From positions 1 to 48,911 of IMG/VR virus record IMGVR_UViG_3300021347_000003: a stretch of DNA of 48,911 nt, one strand, 5' to 3'. The position numbers were made by a program, and so were the translations under genes. Positions 31,454 through 39,673 of this stretch are shown here, one piece after another. The stretch comes from a virus. Numbering within the stretch: the stretch's first letter is position 1; each line of letters starts with the position of its first letter. The notes below the pieces were generated by a model that was not told the origin of the DNA, did not search any database, and saw only the letters and a program-made list of their open reading frames with translations.

Positions 31454-32464
31454 GTGAGACACGTAGATTTGTGTAGTGGTATCGGCGGCTTTGCTCTAGG
31501 ATTTGAGCAAGCTAATCTTTCAACCCCAGTTATGTTCTGTGATATAGAACCGTGGTGTAGAAATATACTTAAACAACACTGGAATAACGTACCTATTAAA
31601 TCTGATGTAAAGGAATTAGCTAATGACCCAGACAACCTTGTTCCCGATTGCGACATCCTCACAGCAGGATACCCCTGTCAGCCCTTCTCCCAAGCGGGGA
31701 ACCGCAAAGGCAAAGAAGACCCACGTCACATCTGGCCGCACATCCGCAAAATTGTTGCATCCAAAAGACCCTCTTGGGTTGTTTTCGAAAACGTTTATGG
31801 TCACATCAGCTTGGGACTCGACGCTGTGCTCCTTGACTTGGAAACCGAAGGCTACGCCACAAGGACGTTTGTTGTTCCAGCTAGCGGCATCGGCGCACCC
31901 CATAAGCGAGATAGAGTCTGGATTGTGGGCTACACCGAACACAATGGACCATCTACCGCTACGCTCCAAGGAGAGCATGGAGAAAATGAAAGAGGGTCAC
32001 AGGAAGGGCAGGAAGCGTCCCAGCAATCTGCGGGAACAGGTGAATCCAGAGTACGTGAAGATGTGGGCAACTCCAAGGACAACGGATGGGACGGGCGGCC
32101 CACGCCAACTGGACGAAAAGGGTCGCAGGATAAGCAAGACGAATCCAGACCTGAAATTCGGGGCGAATCTAGCGGACCAAGTACGGATGTGGCCGACACC
32201 AACAACCAGAGACCACAAGGGCGGCTATCAGGGTGGCAGGATACGCAACGGCAAGGTGTCGTGGGACACACTGGATGTAGCAGTTCAACACACCGACAAC
32301 CAGAGCAAAACTGGTGGACAACTGAACCCGATGTGGGTAGAGTGGCTAATGGGATACCCAAAAGGGTGGACAGACTTAAAGGACTAGGCAACGCCATAGT
32401 ACCGCAAATTGCACAACAAATCGCTGAATCAATAAAGGTAGTAGAAAATGCCAAAAGATGTTAG
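31454..32464 (+). CDS. dcm: C5-cytosine DNA methyltransferase
   Basis: GTG start at 31454; 336 aa. Dcm motifs: I DLCSGIGGFALGFE (5-18), IV GYPCQPFSQAG with catalytic C75, VI VFENV (E112), VIII RDRVWIV (152-158) and X RLKGLGNAIVPQ (about 308-319). Residues 165-290, the usual target-recognition region, are hydrophilic and low-complexity, because the same DNA also encodes a second frame. Role: methylates phage DNA, probably against host restriction or by host-pattern mimicry. No partner restriction enzyme is next to it. Confidence 0.93.
   Translation: MRHVDLCSGIGGFALGFEQANLSTPVMFCDIEPWCRNILKQHWNNVPIKSDVKELANDPDNLVPDCDILTAGYPCQPFSQAGNRKGKEDPRHIWPHIRKIVASKRPSWVVFENVYGHISLGLDAVLLDLETEGYATRTFVVPASGIGAPHKRDRVWIVGYTEHNGPSTATLQGEHGENERGSQEGQEASQQSAGTGESRVREDVGNSKDNGWDGRPTPTGRKGSQDKQDESRPEIRGESSGPSTDVADTNNQRPQGRLSGWQDTQRQGVVGHTGCSSSTHRQPEQNWWTTEPDVGRVANGIPKRVDRLKGLGNAIVPQIAQQIAESIKVVENAKRC
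31623..32387 (+). CDS. Overprinted WPTP-repeat protein inside dcm
   Basis: A 254-codon frame, +1 to dcm, begins with ATG at 31623 and has its own ribosome site (AAAGGA, 31609-31614, eight bases before). Its protein is not random: LWATPNTMDH, MWATPRTTDGTGG and MWPTPTTRDHKGG are repeats of one block and it ends QLNPMWVEWLMGYPKGWTDL. I recall this WPTP and WVEWLMG-x-P-x-GWT pattern as a C-terminal part of, or a neighbour to, phage cytosine methyltransferases. The two proteins share 765 bases. Whether it is translated alone or by frameshift cannot be seen here. Confidence 0.55.
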   Translation: MTQTTLFPIATSSQQDTPVSPSPKRGTAKAKKTHVTSGRTSAKLLHPKDPLGLFSKTFMVTSAWDSTLCSLTWKPKATPQGRLLFQLAASAHPISEIESGLWATPNTMDHLPLRSKESMEKMKEGHRKGRKRPSNLREQVNPEYVKMWATPRTTDGTGGPRQLDEKGRRISKTNPDLKFGANLADQVRMWPTPTTRDHKGGYQGGRIRNGKVSWDTLDVAVQHTDNQSKTGGQLNPMWVEWLMGYPKGWTDLKD

Positions 32465-32624
32465 ACGTAGGCTAGAAGCCGACAGTTCCGCAGAACTACA
32501 AGAAGATATAGATAGATATTACAGCATGTACCCATCACTAGGCTATGATACAAGAGTTATCAAAACCGCCCAAGAAGATGATAAGTACGTTGCGTACATG
32601 TCCCGAATGGACTCCTGTGATTAA
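32448..32624 (+). CDS. Small acidic protein, 58 aa
   Basis: ATG overlaps the dcm end by 17 bases, with AAGG upstream. The product (MPKDVRRRLEADSSAE, then IDRYYSMYPSLGYDTRVI) is acidic and helical and resembles short conserved marine phage proteins of unknown function. Its stop is one base from the next start. Confidence 0.6.
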   Translation: MPKDVRRRLEADSSAELQEDIDRYYSMYPSLGYDTRVIKTAQEDDKYVAYMSRMDSCD

Positions 32625-32625
32625 T

Positions 32626-32901
32626 ATGGAAAAGCACGAGGCTTATATGAAGCGTAGACTTAAAGAAGTAGACATGGTTAATCACCCACCTCACTATAAA
32701 AAGAATGGGATTGAGTGTATTGAGGCCATCAAAGCTGCTTTGACTACGGAAGAATTTAGAGGGTATTGCAAAGGTAATACTCTCAAATACACGTGGCGTG
32801 AACGCTACAAAGGCAAGTCTGTAGAGGACTTGCGGAAAGCGCGGTTTTATTTAGACCGTTTAATTTTGGAACTAGAAAATGAGCAGGAAGATAAGAGCTA
32901 A
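32626..32901 (+). CDS. DUF3310 protein
   Basis: From the ATG at 32626, 91 aa. The block VNHPPHYKKNGIECIEAI, then YCKGNTLKYTWR and LRKARFYLDRLI, is the DUF3310 (SaV-like) signature common in phages. Sometimes called a nucleotide kinase, but the biochemical role is unproven. It sits among nucleotide metabolism genes. An in-frame ATG at 32647 is an alternative start. Confidence 0.85.
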   Translation: MEKHEAYMKRRLKEVDMVNHPPHYKKNGIECIEAIKAALTTEEFRGYCKGNTLKYTWRERYKGKSVEDLRKARFYLDRLILELENEQEDKS

Positions 32902-33052
32902 CATTACAATATCTGCTTCTATTGATTTAGATGAATTTAACGCTGACGTTGATGAAATTTCTGATACTGTAAAAGACTATATAGAAGATTTATTGTTTGA
33001 TGTTGAAGGTATCAAACCTGCTAAAATTAGCGTGAGGATGACACATGAATAA
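32879..33052 (+). CDS. Small acidic protein, 57 aa
   Basis: ATG at 32879 overlaps the DUF3310 gene end, and its stop overlaps the reductase start. The product (NITISASIDLDEFNADVDEI) is acidic with one short helix. Overlap at both ends supports a real gene. Function unknown. Confidence 0.6.
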   Translation: MSRKIRANITISASIDLDEFNADVDEISDTVKDYIEDLLFDVEGIKPAKISVRMTHE

Positions 33053-34973
33053 CCAATTACCTACAGATTATCAGAATTTTATTGCCCTATCTCGTTATGC
33101 GAGGTGGAAGGAAGACGAACAGCGTCGGGAGACTTGGAGTGAGACTGTATCCAGATATTTTGATTATATGGCTGACCATCTGCATCATAAACACGGCTAT
33201 AAGCTTCAACCTGCACTGAAGAAAGAACTGGAAGAAGCAGTGTTGAATCAGTCAATTATGCCCAGTATGAGAGCCTTAATGACTGCCGGTCCAGCACTAG
33301 ACCGCTGCCACGTAGGTGGTTACAACTGTTCTTACGTGCCTGTAGATAGCCCACGTGCGTTTGATGAGACCATGTATATTCTTATGTGTGGTACAGGAGT
33401 AGGCTTCTCTGTTGAACGCCACTGTATTGAAAAGCTACCCATCGTAGCGGAAGAATTTCACAACACAGACACTGTAATTAAAGTTGGCGACAGTCGGCCT
33501 GGATGGGCAAAGTCCCTCAAAGAACTGATTGCTATGCTGTACACAGGCCAAGTTCCTAAGTGGGACGTGTCTGATGTGCGTCCTGCTGGTGCTAGACTCA
33601 AGACATTTGGTGGCAGGGCATCAGGCCCACAGCCATTGGTTGAGTTGTTTGAGTTCGTTGTACAGAAGTTTAAGGGTGCCGCAGGGCGCCGGCTATACCC
33701 AATTGAGTGTCATGACATCATGTGTAAGATTGGTGAAGTTGTAGTCGTAGGCGGTGTACGCCGCAGTGCGTTGATTTCATTGTCTAATCTTAATGATGAC
33801 CAGATGGCACATGCCAAGTCAGGTCAGTGGTGGGAGAATGAAGGACAACGTGCGTTAGCTAATAACTCTGTGGCGTACAAGACTAAGCCTGAGATGGGTA
33901 CATTCATGCGTGAATGGTTATCATTGTACGACAGTAAGTCGGGTGAGCGTGGCATTTTTAACAGACAGTCGGCTAAAAAGCAGGCGGCTAAGAACGGCAG
34001 ACGTGATGTAGAGCACGACTTCGGATGTAATCCTTGCAGTGAGATAATCTTACGCCCATACCAGTTCTGTAATCTGTCAGAGGTAGTTGTACGTGAGAAC
34101 GATACGATTGAAGTGCTGAAGAACAAGGTGCGCCTTGCTACCATCCTTGGTACATTCCAATCTACACTGACTAACTTTAAGTATCTTCGTCATGTATGGA
34201 AGAAGAATACTGAGGAAGAAAGACTGCTTGGAGTGTCACTGACTGGTATCATGGATAGCACGGTAACTGCTACGGCTGGTAATAAGCTAGAAACCCTGCT
34301 TGAAATGCTACGTGATATTTCTGTGCAGACTAACAAGGAGCTTTCTACTAAGCTTCAGATTCCCCAGTCTACTGCGGTAACATGCGTAAAGCCTAGCGGA
34401 ACTGTATCACAGCTCACAGATGCTGCCAGCGGTATCCATGCACGGCATAATCCTTATTACATTCGCACTGTACGCGGTGACAACAAAGACCCGCTCACAC
34501 AGTTCTTAGTCTCTGAGGGTATTCCAGCAGAGCCTGATGTAATGAAGCCCGACAGCACTACAGTGTTTAGCTTTCCAATGAAGTCACCACAAGGTGCAGT
34601 AACACGTACTGCCATGACTGCCATTGAACAGCTCAAGCTGTGGCTAACGTATCAACGTCACTGGTGCGAACACAAACCATCTGTAACAATTTCTGTGAAG
34701 GAATCGGAATGGATGGATGTAGGTGCGTGGGTCTACGAACACTTTGATGAGGTTAGTGGTATTAGCTTCCTGCCATTTAGTGAGCACACGTATCAGCAAG
34801 CCCCATACCAAGATATTGATGAAGTACAATACAAAGAGTTCTTGACTAAGATGCCAAAAAAGGTAGACTGGTCTAAGCTACAGGACTTTGAAAAAGAAGA
34901 TACTACATCAGGTGGACGTGAGTTAGCGTGTACCGCAGGTGTGTGTGAAATTGTAGATATTTCAGCAGGGTGA
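33045..34973 (+). CDS. nrdJ: AdoCbl-dependent ribonucleotide reductase (class II)
   Basis: 642 aa, monomeric class II type. C95 (GGYNCSYVPV) and C342 form the redox pair, C331 in NPCSEI (E333) is the radical Cys with the usual 11-residue spacing to C342, and the C-terminal pair C629/C634 (ELACTAGVCEIV) regenerates them. No ATP-cone is seen at the N-terminus. Role: makes deoxyribonucleotides from ribonucleotides using host-supplied cobalamin, without oxygen. No activating subunit is needed. Confidence 0.97.
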   Translation: MNNQLPTDYQNFIALSRYARWKEDEQRRETWSETVSRYFDYMADHLHHKHGYKLQPALKKELEEAVLNQSIMPSMRALMTAGPALDRCHVGGYNCSYVPVDSPRAFDETMYILMCGTGVGFSVERHCIEKLPIVAEEFHNTDTVIKVGDSRPGWAKSLKELIAMLYTGQVPKWDVSDVRPAGARLKTFGGRASGPQPLVELFEFVVQKFKGAAGRRLYPIECHDIMCKIGEVVVVGGVRRSALISLSNLNDDQMAHAKSGQWWENEGQRALANNSVAYKTKPEMGTFMREWLSLYDSKSGERGIFNRQSAKKQAAKNGRRDVEHDFGCNPCSEIILRPYQFCNLSEVVVRENDTIEVLKNKVRLATILGTFQSTLTNFKYLRHVWKKNTEEERLLGVSLTGIMDSTVTATAGNKLETLLEMLRDISVQTNKELSTKLQIPQSTAVTCVKPSGTVSQLTDAASGIHARHNPYYIRTVRGDNKDPLTQFLVSEGIPAEPDVMKPDSTTVFSFPMKSPQGAVTRTAMTAIEQLKLWLTYQRHWCEHKPSVTISVKESEWMDVGAWVYEHFDEVSGISFLPFSEHTYQQAPYQDIDEVQYKEFLTKMPKKVDWSKLQDFEKEDTTSGGRELACTAGVCEIVDISAG

Positions 34974-34980
34974 GGATACA

Positions 34981-35172
34981 ATGGCTAATAACAAAGCAGT
35001 GGACAGGTTTTATCATGAGGGGCGTAAGTCTTTTAGTGTAGTAGAAAAGTGTGGTAAATACTACCACAGTGCTGCCAATCCATATTCAATGGATTCATTT
35101 AGGGGAAAGGAATGGCAACGTGGGTATAACCTCAGCTATTTCCAAAACTTAAAAAGGGTTCAAGCACGATGA
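34981..35172 (+). CDS. Small basic protein, 63 aa
   Basis: A small basic protein with NPYSMDSFRGKEWQRGYNLS, reminiscent of ribosome modulation factor-like phage proteins (GKEWQRGYN). It lies between the reductase and MazG and overlaps MazG by ATGA. The similarity is loose. Confidence 0.55.
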   Translation: MANNKAVDRFYHEGRKSFSVVEKCGKYYHSAANPYSMDSFRGKEWQRGYNLSYFQNLKRVQAR

Positions 35173-35588
35173 ATGCAAGAGAAAACCAAGTCCGCCGCTT
35201 TCAACAAGCCATGGAACAGCCCATTGATATACCAATGTCTAGCAAAGAACTGATGTTACGTATGTCCTTTATTGATGAAGAAGTAAAGGAGCTACGTGAT
35301 GAAGTGGTGACTGCGGTTAAGGAGCTGGGGGATACCACAGAGGTTTCACATGAAATACGTGTGAAGCTATTAAAAGAACTGAGCGACGTTATGTACGTGG
35401 CTTCTGGCTTTGCTGTAACTTTTGGCTTGCCAATATCTAGGGCTTTTGATAGGGTACATGCATCTAATATGAGCAAGATGGTTGACGGTAAGGCTATCAA
35501 GAATGACGAAGGCAAAGTCATGAAGGGGCCGAACTACAAGCCACCCTTACTAGATGACTTAATAAGCGACCAATTAGAATTATTCTAG
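35169..35588 (+). CDS. MazG-like nucleotide pyrophosphohydrolase
   Basis: 139 aa. The metal-binding pattern E37-E38-x2-E41 (FIDEEVKELRDEV) with E70-x2-D73 (KELSDVMYV) is that of MazG/HisE all-alpha NTP pyrophosphatases. The C-terminal NYKPPLL is common in phage members. Role: hydrolyses NTPs or (p)ppGpp, tuning host nucleotide pools in infection. Confidence 0.85.
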   Translation: MNARENQVRRFQQAMEQPIDIPMSSKELMLRMSFIDEEVKELRDEVVTAVKELGDTTEVSHEIRVKLLKELSDVMYVASGFAVTFGLPISRAFDRVHASNMSKMVDGKAIKNDEGKVMKGPNYKPPLLDDLISDQLELF

Positions 35589-35597
35589 GAGTACCCT

Positions 35598-35819
35598 GTG
35601 TCAGATAACGAAGATATAGTCACCATTAACGGTGTTAAATACAATTACTTTGAGTTGGAAGACTCACAGCAATATATGGTCAATCAAATACGTAGTCTGA
35701 ATGATAAAATTCTGAAAGCTAGGTTTGAATTGGAACAGATTAAAATAGCGCATGGAGCATTTTCTTCACAGCTTATTCAATCTGTAAAAGAAACAGAACC
35801 AGAAAAGGCTTCGGAATAA
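35598..35819 (+). CDS. Small coiled-coil protein (DUF6447-like)
   Basis: GTG start at 35598 with AGGAG seven bases upstream; 73 aa. ITINGVKYNY-like N-terminus (TINGVKYNYFELEDSQQ) followed by a coiled coil. Resembles the small DUF6447 type seen in phages. It ends directly at the next start. Confidence 0.6.
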   Translation: MSDNEDIVTINGVKYNYFELEDSQQYMVNQIRSLNDKILKARFELEQIKIAHGAFSSQLIQSVKETEPEKASE

Positions 35820-36269
35820 ATGGAAAATCTAGAACCAGTAAAGAAAGACCGTAAGAAATTTGACTTGGATTTGCAATACGGCAAAGTTCGTGAACAGCGT
35901 ATCGCTGACATGCTTCAGAATAAAAAGATTGAGGTGAAGTCAGAAAGGGATATGTGGGCACGTACCGGTAACATTGCTATTGAGTATCAGTCGTACGGTA
36001 AGCCAAGTGGAATTGCTGCCACAGAAGCTGACTACTGGTTCCACAATTTGTGTATCGGTGATGATACGTTTGCTACACTTGTGTTTAGCACCGACTCACT
36101 AAAAAGAATTATCGCTAACCTTGATTACAAGAAAACAGTGAAGGGCGGCGACAACTACGCCTCTCAGATGTATCTTCTGAATATACAAAAGCTATTTTCA
36201 TCTGACGTAATTAAAGCATTTAAGGAAAACGAAAATGGCATCAATGAAGACGCTATCAATACACAGTGA
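35820..36269 (+). CDS. PD-(D/E)XK-type nuclease
   Basis: 149 aa. YGKVREQRIADML followed by IEVKSERDMWARTGNIAIEY gives E38-x-K40 and E55, the layout of restriction-like nucleases in T4-like and marine phages; SGIAATEADYWFHNL continues the family pattern. Role: probably endonucleolytic host DNA degradation. Overlaps the next gene by 35 bases. Confidence 0.75.
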   Translation: MENLEPVKKDRKKFDLDLQYGKVREQRIADMLQNKKIEVKSERDMWARTGNIAIEYQSYGKPSGIAATEADYWFHNLCIGDDTFATLVFSTDSLKRIIANLDYKKTVKGGDNYASQMYLLNIQKLFSSDVIKAFKENENGINEDAINTQ

Positions 36270-36537
36270 GCTAGATGTACACCTGAGCATAACCAAGCAG
36301 GGCATCGGTGTAACCATATCAGGCGAAGAAGCTGAGACTTCATTTAGTGAATATACATGGGATGAGCTGTCTGATGACATGATTGAACAGCATGCTGTAC
36401 CTGTGCTAGCTAGCAATGACTATAAGATAAGCAAAGATAGCCGCGACTTTATCAAAGAGGCGGCACAAAAAATGCGCTATGCCGCTAGTAAAATGGCACA
36501 GCGCACTGATAATATGGATGTTGTTGATATTAGTTAG
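36235..36537 (+). CDS. Small protein at the end of the rightward operon
   Basis: 100 aa from ATG at 36235, within the nuclease end. Acidic, beta then helical (LDVHLSITKQGIGVTISG, then RDFIKEAAQKMRYAAS). Its stop TAG shares bases with the stop of the opposing structural gene. Function unknown. Confidence 0.65.
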   Translation: MASMKTLSIHSELDVHLSITKQGIGVTISGEEAETSFSEYTWDELSDDMIEQHAVPVLASNDYKISKDSRDFIKEAAQKMRYAASKMAQRTDNMDVVDIS

Positions 36538-39500
36538 GGATTAGTAGTCCCATACATACCTTGAACTGACTGGGATGCTGCGGAACTACTCTGTAGCATC
36601 CTTTCTGTTTGGTCTGCATCAGATTCACGTACGCCCATACCTTCCATAGCTACCTTAGCAATTAGAGTACCGTACGCACCAGACCCAAAGAACATTTGCT
36701 TTAGTTTATCTGCAGTTGTCTGTGCTTTACCAGTCCCTGTTACTGCTTTAACGAACTCATCATTAGCAAGTAATCTTGCAACTCGTGCCTGCGTACCCAA
36801 ACGTGCAAGACCAGAAACAAACTTTCCAGGGTCTACTGTGAACATTTCACCAATAATTTGTGCACCTGCAAGTGCAGAACCTGCATCAGCGCCCTGTCTA
36901 TTAATTACTCCAGCATACTCAGTGATGGCATCTAGAACTTTTTCATCTGTTTCATTTAGGATATCCCTAAATACACCAGCAGATTTAAGCTTTGTCATAA
37001 CATTTTGCAATGCAGCTACATCTATTGTCTGCTGACCTACCTCTGCAAAAGCACTATTACTTTGTACTTCTTTTAGTACACCGCTTTGTGGCGAAATAAT
37101 AAAATTAAGTAACCCCTCACGTAAATTTGAGGCCACCCCTTCTTTACCTTCTGGGGTTGCTTGTCTACGCCCCACTGCCAGCAGTTCATTTAAGGATGCA
37201 CGAATTTGTGCAGAGTCTCCGCTAAGTGCTGTTTCAAACACTTCAGCCATTGTGCCGGATTGGGGTGCACCCAATACTTGGTCTATGCTTCCACCACGTT
37301 GCAGGTTAGCAATTAAGGTAGCATCATTCCGTATCTGCGCTTCTTGTGCTTCATCAATACCCAACGCACGTAATTGACGTGGTTCAAATGAATCTAGAAA
37401 GTTAGTTACATCAGTTGCACCAGTAACATCCGACAAATCAGTAGGCATCATACGTGATAGCTTGCTACTCAATACGCTAGCAAAAGAATTCTTTAGGTCA
37501 GTGGCAGCACCTATAACTTCCGGCCCAGTTTTAGATGGGTCAATCCTATCTATATTTTGGCGTACGTATGCTTCCTGTGCATTAATGTTTTCCATAGTTA
37601 CGGTTGCTGGTAAAGCACGACCACCCCCACCTGGAACTGTTGTTAGCTGTTCTGCTAATGTAGCAGGTTCAGGTGTTTCTGTACTTCTACGGCCTATACG
37701 AGCTTGTGTCTGAAGCCCAGTGCCTGTTAACTCAAAAGTTTCTTTATAGAAATCATTTGCTTTTGCTAGGTTGTCTGCTACTCCATCAATTGGTTTTACA
37801 GGTTTACCAATTAAGTCAAGAAGTGCATTACGCATTTCCATAGCCTGCCCAAATAGCTTTGGATTAGTTGCTGTGCCTGCAGTGCCAAATGTGTCACGTG
37901 CCAGCTCACCGTAACGAGATGCATATAACTGTAGTATTTTAGCTGGGCTGTCTACAGATTTAGCATCAAAGTTAAACCCTGGGTTATCTTCCGCAAATTG
38001 TTTTACAGCTGCCCTAATTTGTGATGGATTAATCTGACGAGTGCCGTCTTTTTGTACTTTACCCATAGTAATAAGGCTATCCATGAGATTACTCATAAGC
38101 CGTTCACCACGTACTTCTGGCGGCAAATCTGCAGCTATCGTTGTTTTATCAAGTCTAGTTGCATCCGCTGGTGTTACGGGGATAATAGTTGTAGTGTTTT
38201 CTGGCAGAAACGCACGTATATCATCTAAGTTGTATGACGAGTTCTTTACTTTATCAAAGACATCTGAGTATAACCCACGAGCCTCAACAGCACGAAGCCG
38301 TAGAAACAAGTCTTCTAAAGAACCTAGGTTTTCACCTATGGTAGTTAAGTCTGGTCGCTCACCCACTGGTGCATCCTGTACAGATTTTAGTGTTTGTCCG
38401 ATACCTGCTACGTCTTGTTGGAACTTTTTAAAGTCTCCTTCACCTACATCGTCACCGTATTTTTTAAGATACGCCACAACAGACTGCATCTGTTCTTGTG
38501 TTTTAAGGGGAATAATTAGGGATGTCTGTTCTGCTAAACTTGATACACGACCGATTAATCTGCTAGGCACAACCTGCTGTAGCATCAAGTTTTCTAGTGG
38601 AATGCCAATATCCATGGCGCCACCAGCGGCTGTTTCTGCTACTGTTTCTTGTGCTCTAACTGCGGATTCATAAGTTGTAGGTTTGATTTGTCCTTTAGAA
38701 CGCACACTACCTATGGCTAGTTTCATTTTGTCTTTTAGACCAGGAATTAGGGCAAAAGCAGTTTCTAAGGCGCCGGCAATTTCACGTTGTTTTTCAGCTT
38801 CGGTAGCTTCACCTTCTTGAAATACCTCTGGAACAGTTAGTTCTTTAATTAAATCTAATGTTCCAGAAAACTGCAGGGCTTCTTCTTTGTTTAACCCAAG
38901 TTCATCTTGTAGGTATTGCCTACCAGCTTCTACAGATTTTCCACCAACGTACAGTGTATACCCAAACATTATTGGAGCAGTAACGACAGCAAGAGGACCA
39001 CTTACGGCAGCTGTAGCCGCGCTAGTAGCAAAAGCGGCAGGAACGATAGCTAAAGAAGCCCCTGTTTCAGCAAGTACACCTGGTGCGTAGCGTTCCACCA
39101 TAGCCTCAGCCCCAACAGTAGCAGGAGCAAAGTCGGTATATGTGCCATCATCACGCTTAATTGATACGTAATTACGTGGTGCAAACATACTAAGATTAGG
39201 ACCATCGTCCTTAATCATGCGTACGTTGCCCTTACCAAAGGTTTTTTCCATAGCGTTAAAATACTGTTCATCAGTATCAGCTAAGTAAAGTTCCTTTTGT
39301 GCACCGGCGGCACTAATTAGGTTAGATACCTCCGCACCTCTAGGGTCAACACTTACACCGTATTCCTGTGCTTTTGGTGTGAGCCTGTCCATGCGAGCTG
39401 CTTCAAACAGTTGTTCCGACTGCGCTAAAGCTTCTGGTGTTGTTTCTGAAAAAGCTTCTGAAGATGGCGTATCAAAAAGACCAAAGAATGTTTTTTCCTT

Positions 39501-39665
39501 CGGTAATTCATCTGCCTTTTTAGGGTCAAACATAACCCCTGGATATACTTCAATAGGGCCGGGAAGCACTACTTCGTCATCTTGGTCTACGGGTGCACTT
39601 GCTTGTGCAGGTAAAGGTGTTGAACCATACATCCCTGCTACAGATTGTGATGCTGTGTTGGCCAT
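36534..39665 (-). CDS. Giant internal virion protein, 1043 aa
   Basis: A 1043-aa protein, last of the leftward structural operon. It begins MANTASQSVAGMYGSTPLP and ends AASQSVQGMYGTTNP, the same motif at both ends. Residues 190-235 form an Ala-rich hydrophobic region (FATSAATAAVSGPLAVVTAP), and the remainder is helical and Gln/Glu-rich. Podoviruses eject such proteins to form a channel in the envelope. No transglycosylase motif is seen. Confidence 0.7.
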   Translation of the reverse strand: MANTASQSVAGMYGSTPLPAQASAPVDQDDEVVLPGPIEVYPGVMFDPKKADELPKEKTFFGLFDTPSSEAFSETTPEALAQSEQLFEAARMDRLTPKAQEYGVSVDPRGAEVSNLISAAGAQKELYLADTDEQYFNAMEKTFGKGNVRMIKDDGPNLSMFAPRNYVSIKRDDGTYTDFAPATVGAEAMVERYAPGVLAETGASLAIVPAAFATSAATAAVSGPLAVVTAPIMFGYTLYVGGKSVEAGRQYLQDELGLNKEEALQFSGTLDLIKELTVPEVFQEGEATEAEKQREIAGALETAFALIPGLKDKMKLAIGSVRSKGQIKPTTYESAVRAQETVAETAAGGAMDIGIPLENLMLQQVVPSRLIGRVSSLAEQTSLIIPLKTQEQMQSVVAYLKKYGDDVGEGDFKKFQQDVAGIGQTLKSVQDAPVGERPDLTTIGENLGSLEDLFLRLRAVEARGLYSDVFDKVKNSSYNLDDIRAFLPENTTTIIPVTPADATRLDKTTIAADLPPEVRGERLMSNLMDSLITMGKVQKDGTRQINPSQIRAAVKQFAEDNPGFNFDAKSVDSPAKILQLYASRYGELARDTFGTAGTATNPKLFGQAMEMRNALLDLIGKPVKPIDGVADNLAKANDFYKETFELTGTGLQTQARIGRRSTETPEPATLAEQLTTVPGGGGRALPATVTMENINAQEAYVRQNIDRIDPSKTGPEVIGAATDLKNSFASVLSSKLSRMMPTDLSDVTGATDVTNFLDSFEPRQLRALGIDEAQEAQIRNDATLIANLQRGGSIDQVLGAPQSGTMAEVFETALSGDSAQIRASLNELLAVGRRQATPEGKEGVASNLREGLLNFIISPQSGVLKEVQSNSAFAEVGQQTIDVAALQNVMTKLKSAGVFRDILNETDEKVLDAITEYAGVINRQGADAGSALAGAQIIGEMFTVDPGKFVSGLARLGTQARVARLLANDEFVKAVTGTGKAQTTADKLKQMFFGSGAYGTLIAKVAMEGMGVRESDADQTERMLQSSSAASQSVQGMYGTTNP

Positions 39666-39673
39666 ATTATTCC

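Noticed and set aside
31930-32454. 174-codon leftward frame in dcm
   Set aside because: Third open frame in the same stretch, Pro/Ser/Cys-rich and without ribosome site or motif; a side effect of the dual-coded repeats.
38041-38673. 210-codon rightward frame
   Set aside because: Antisense shadow of the 1043-aa virion protein without ribosome site or motif.
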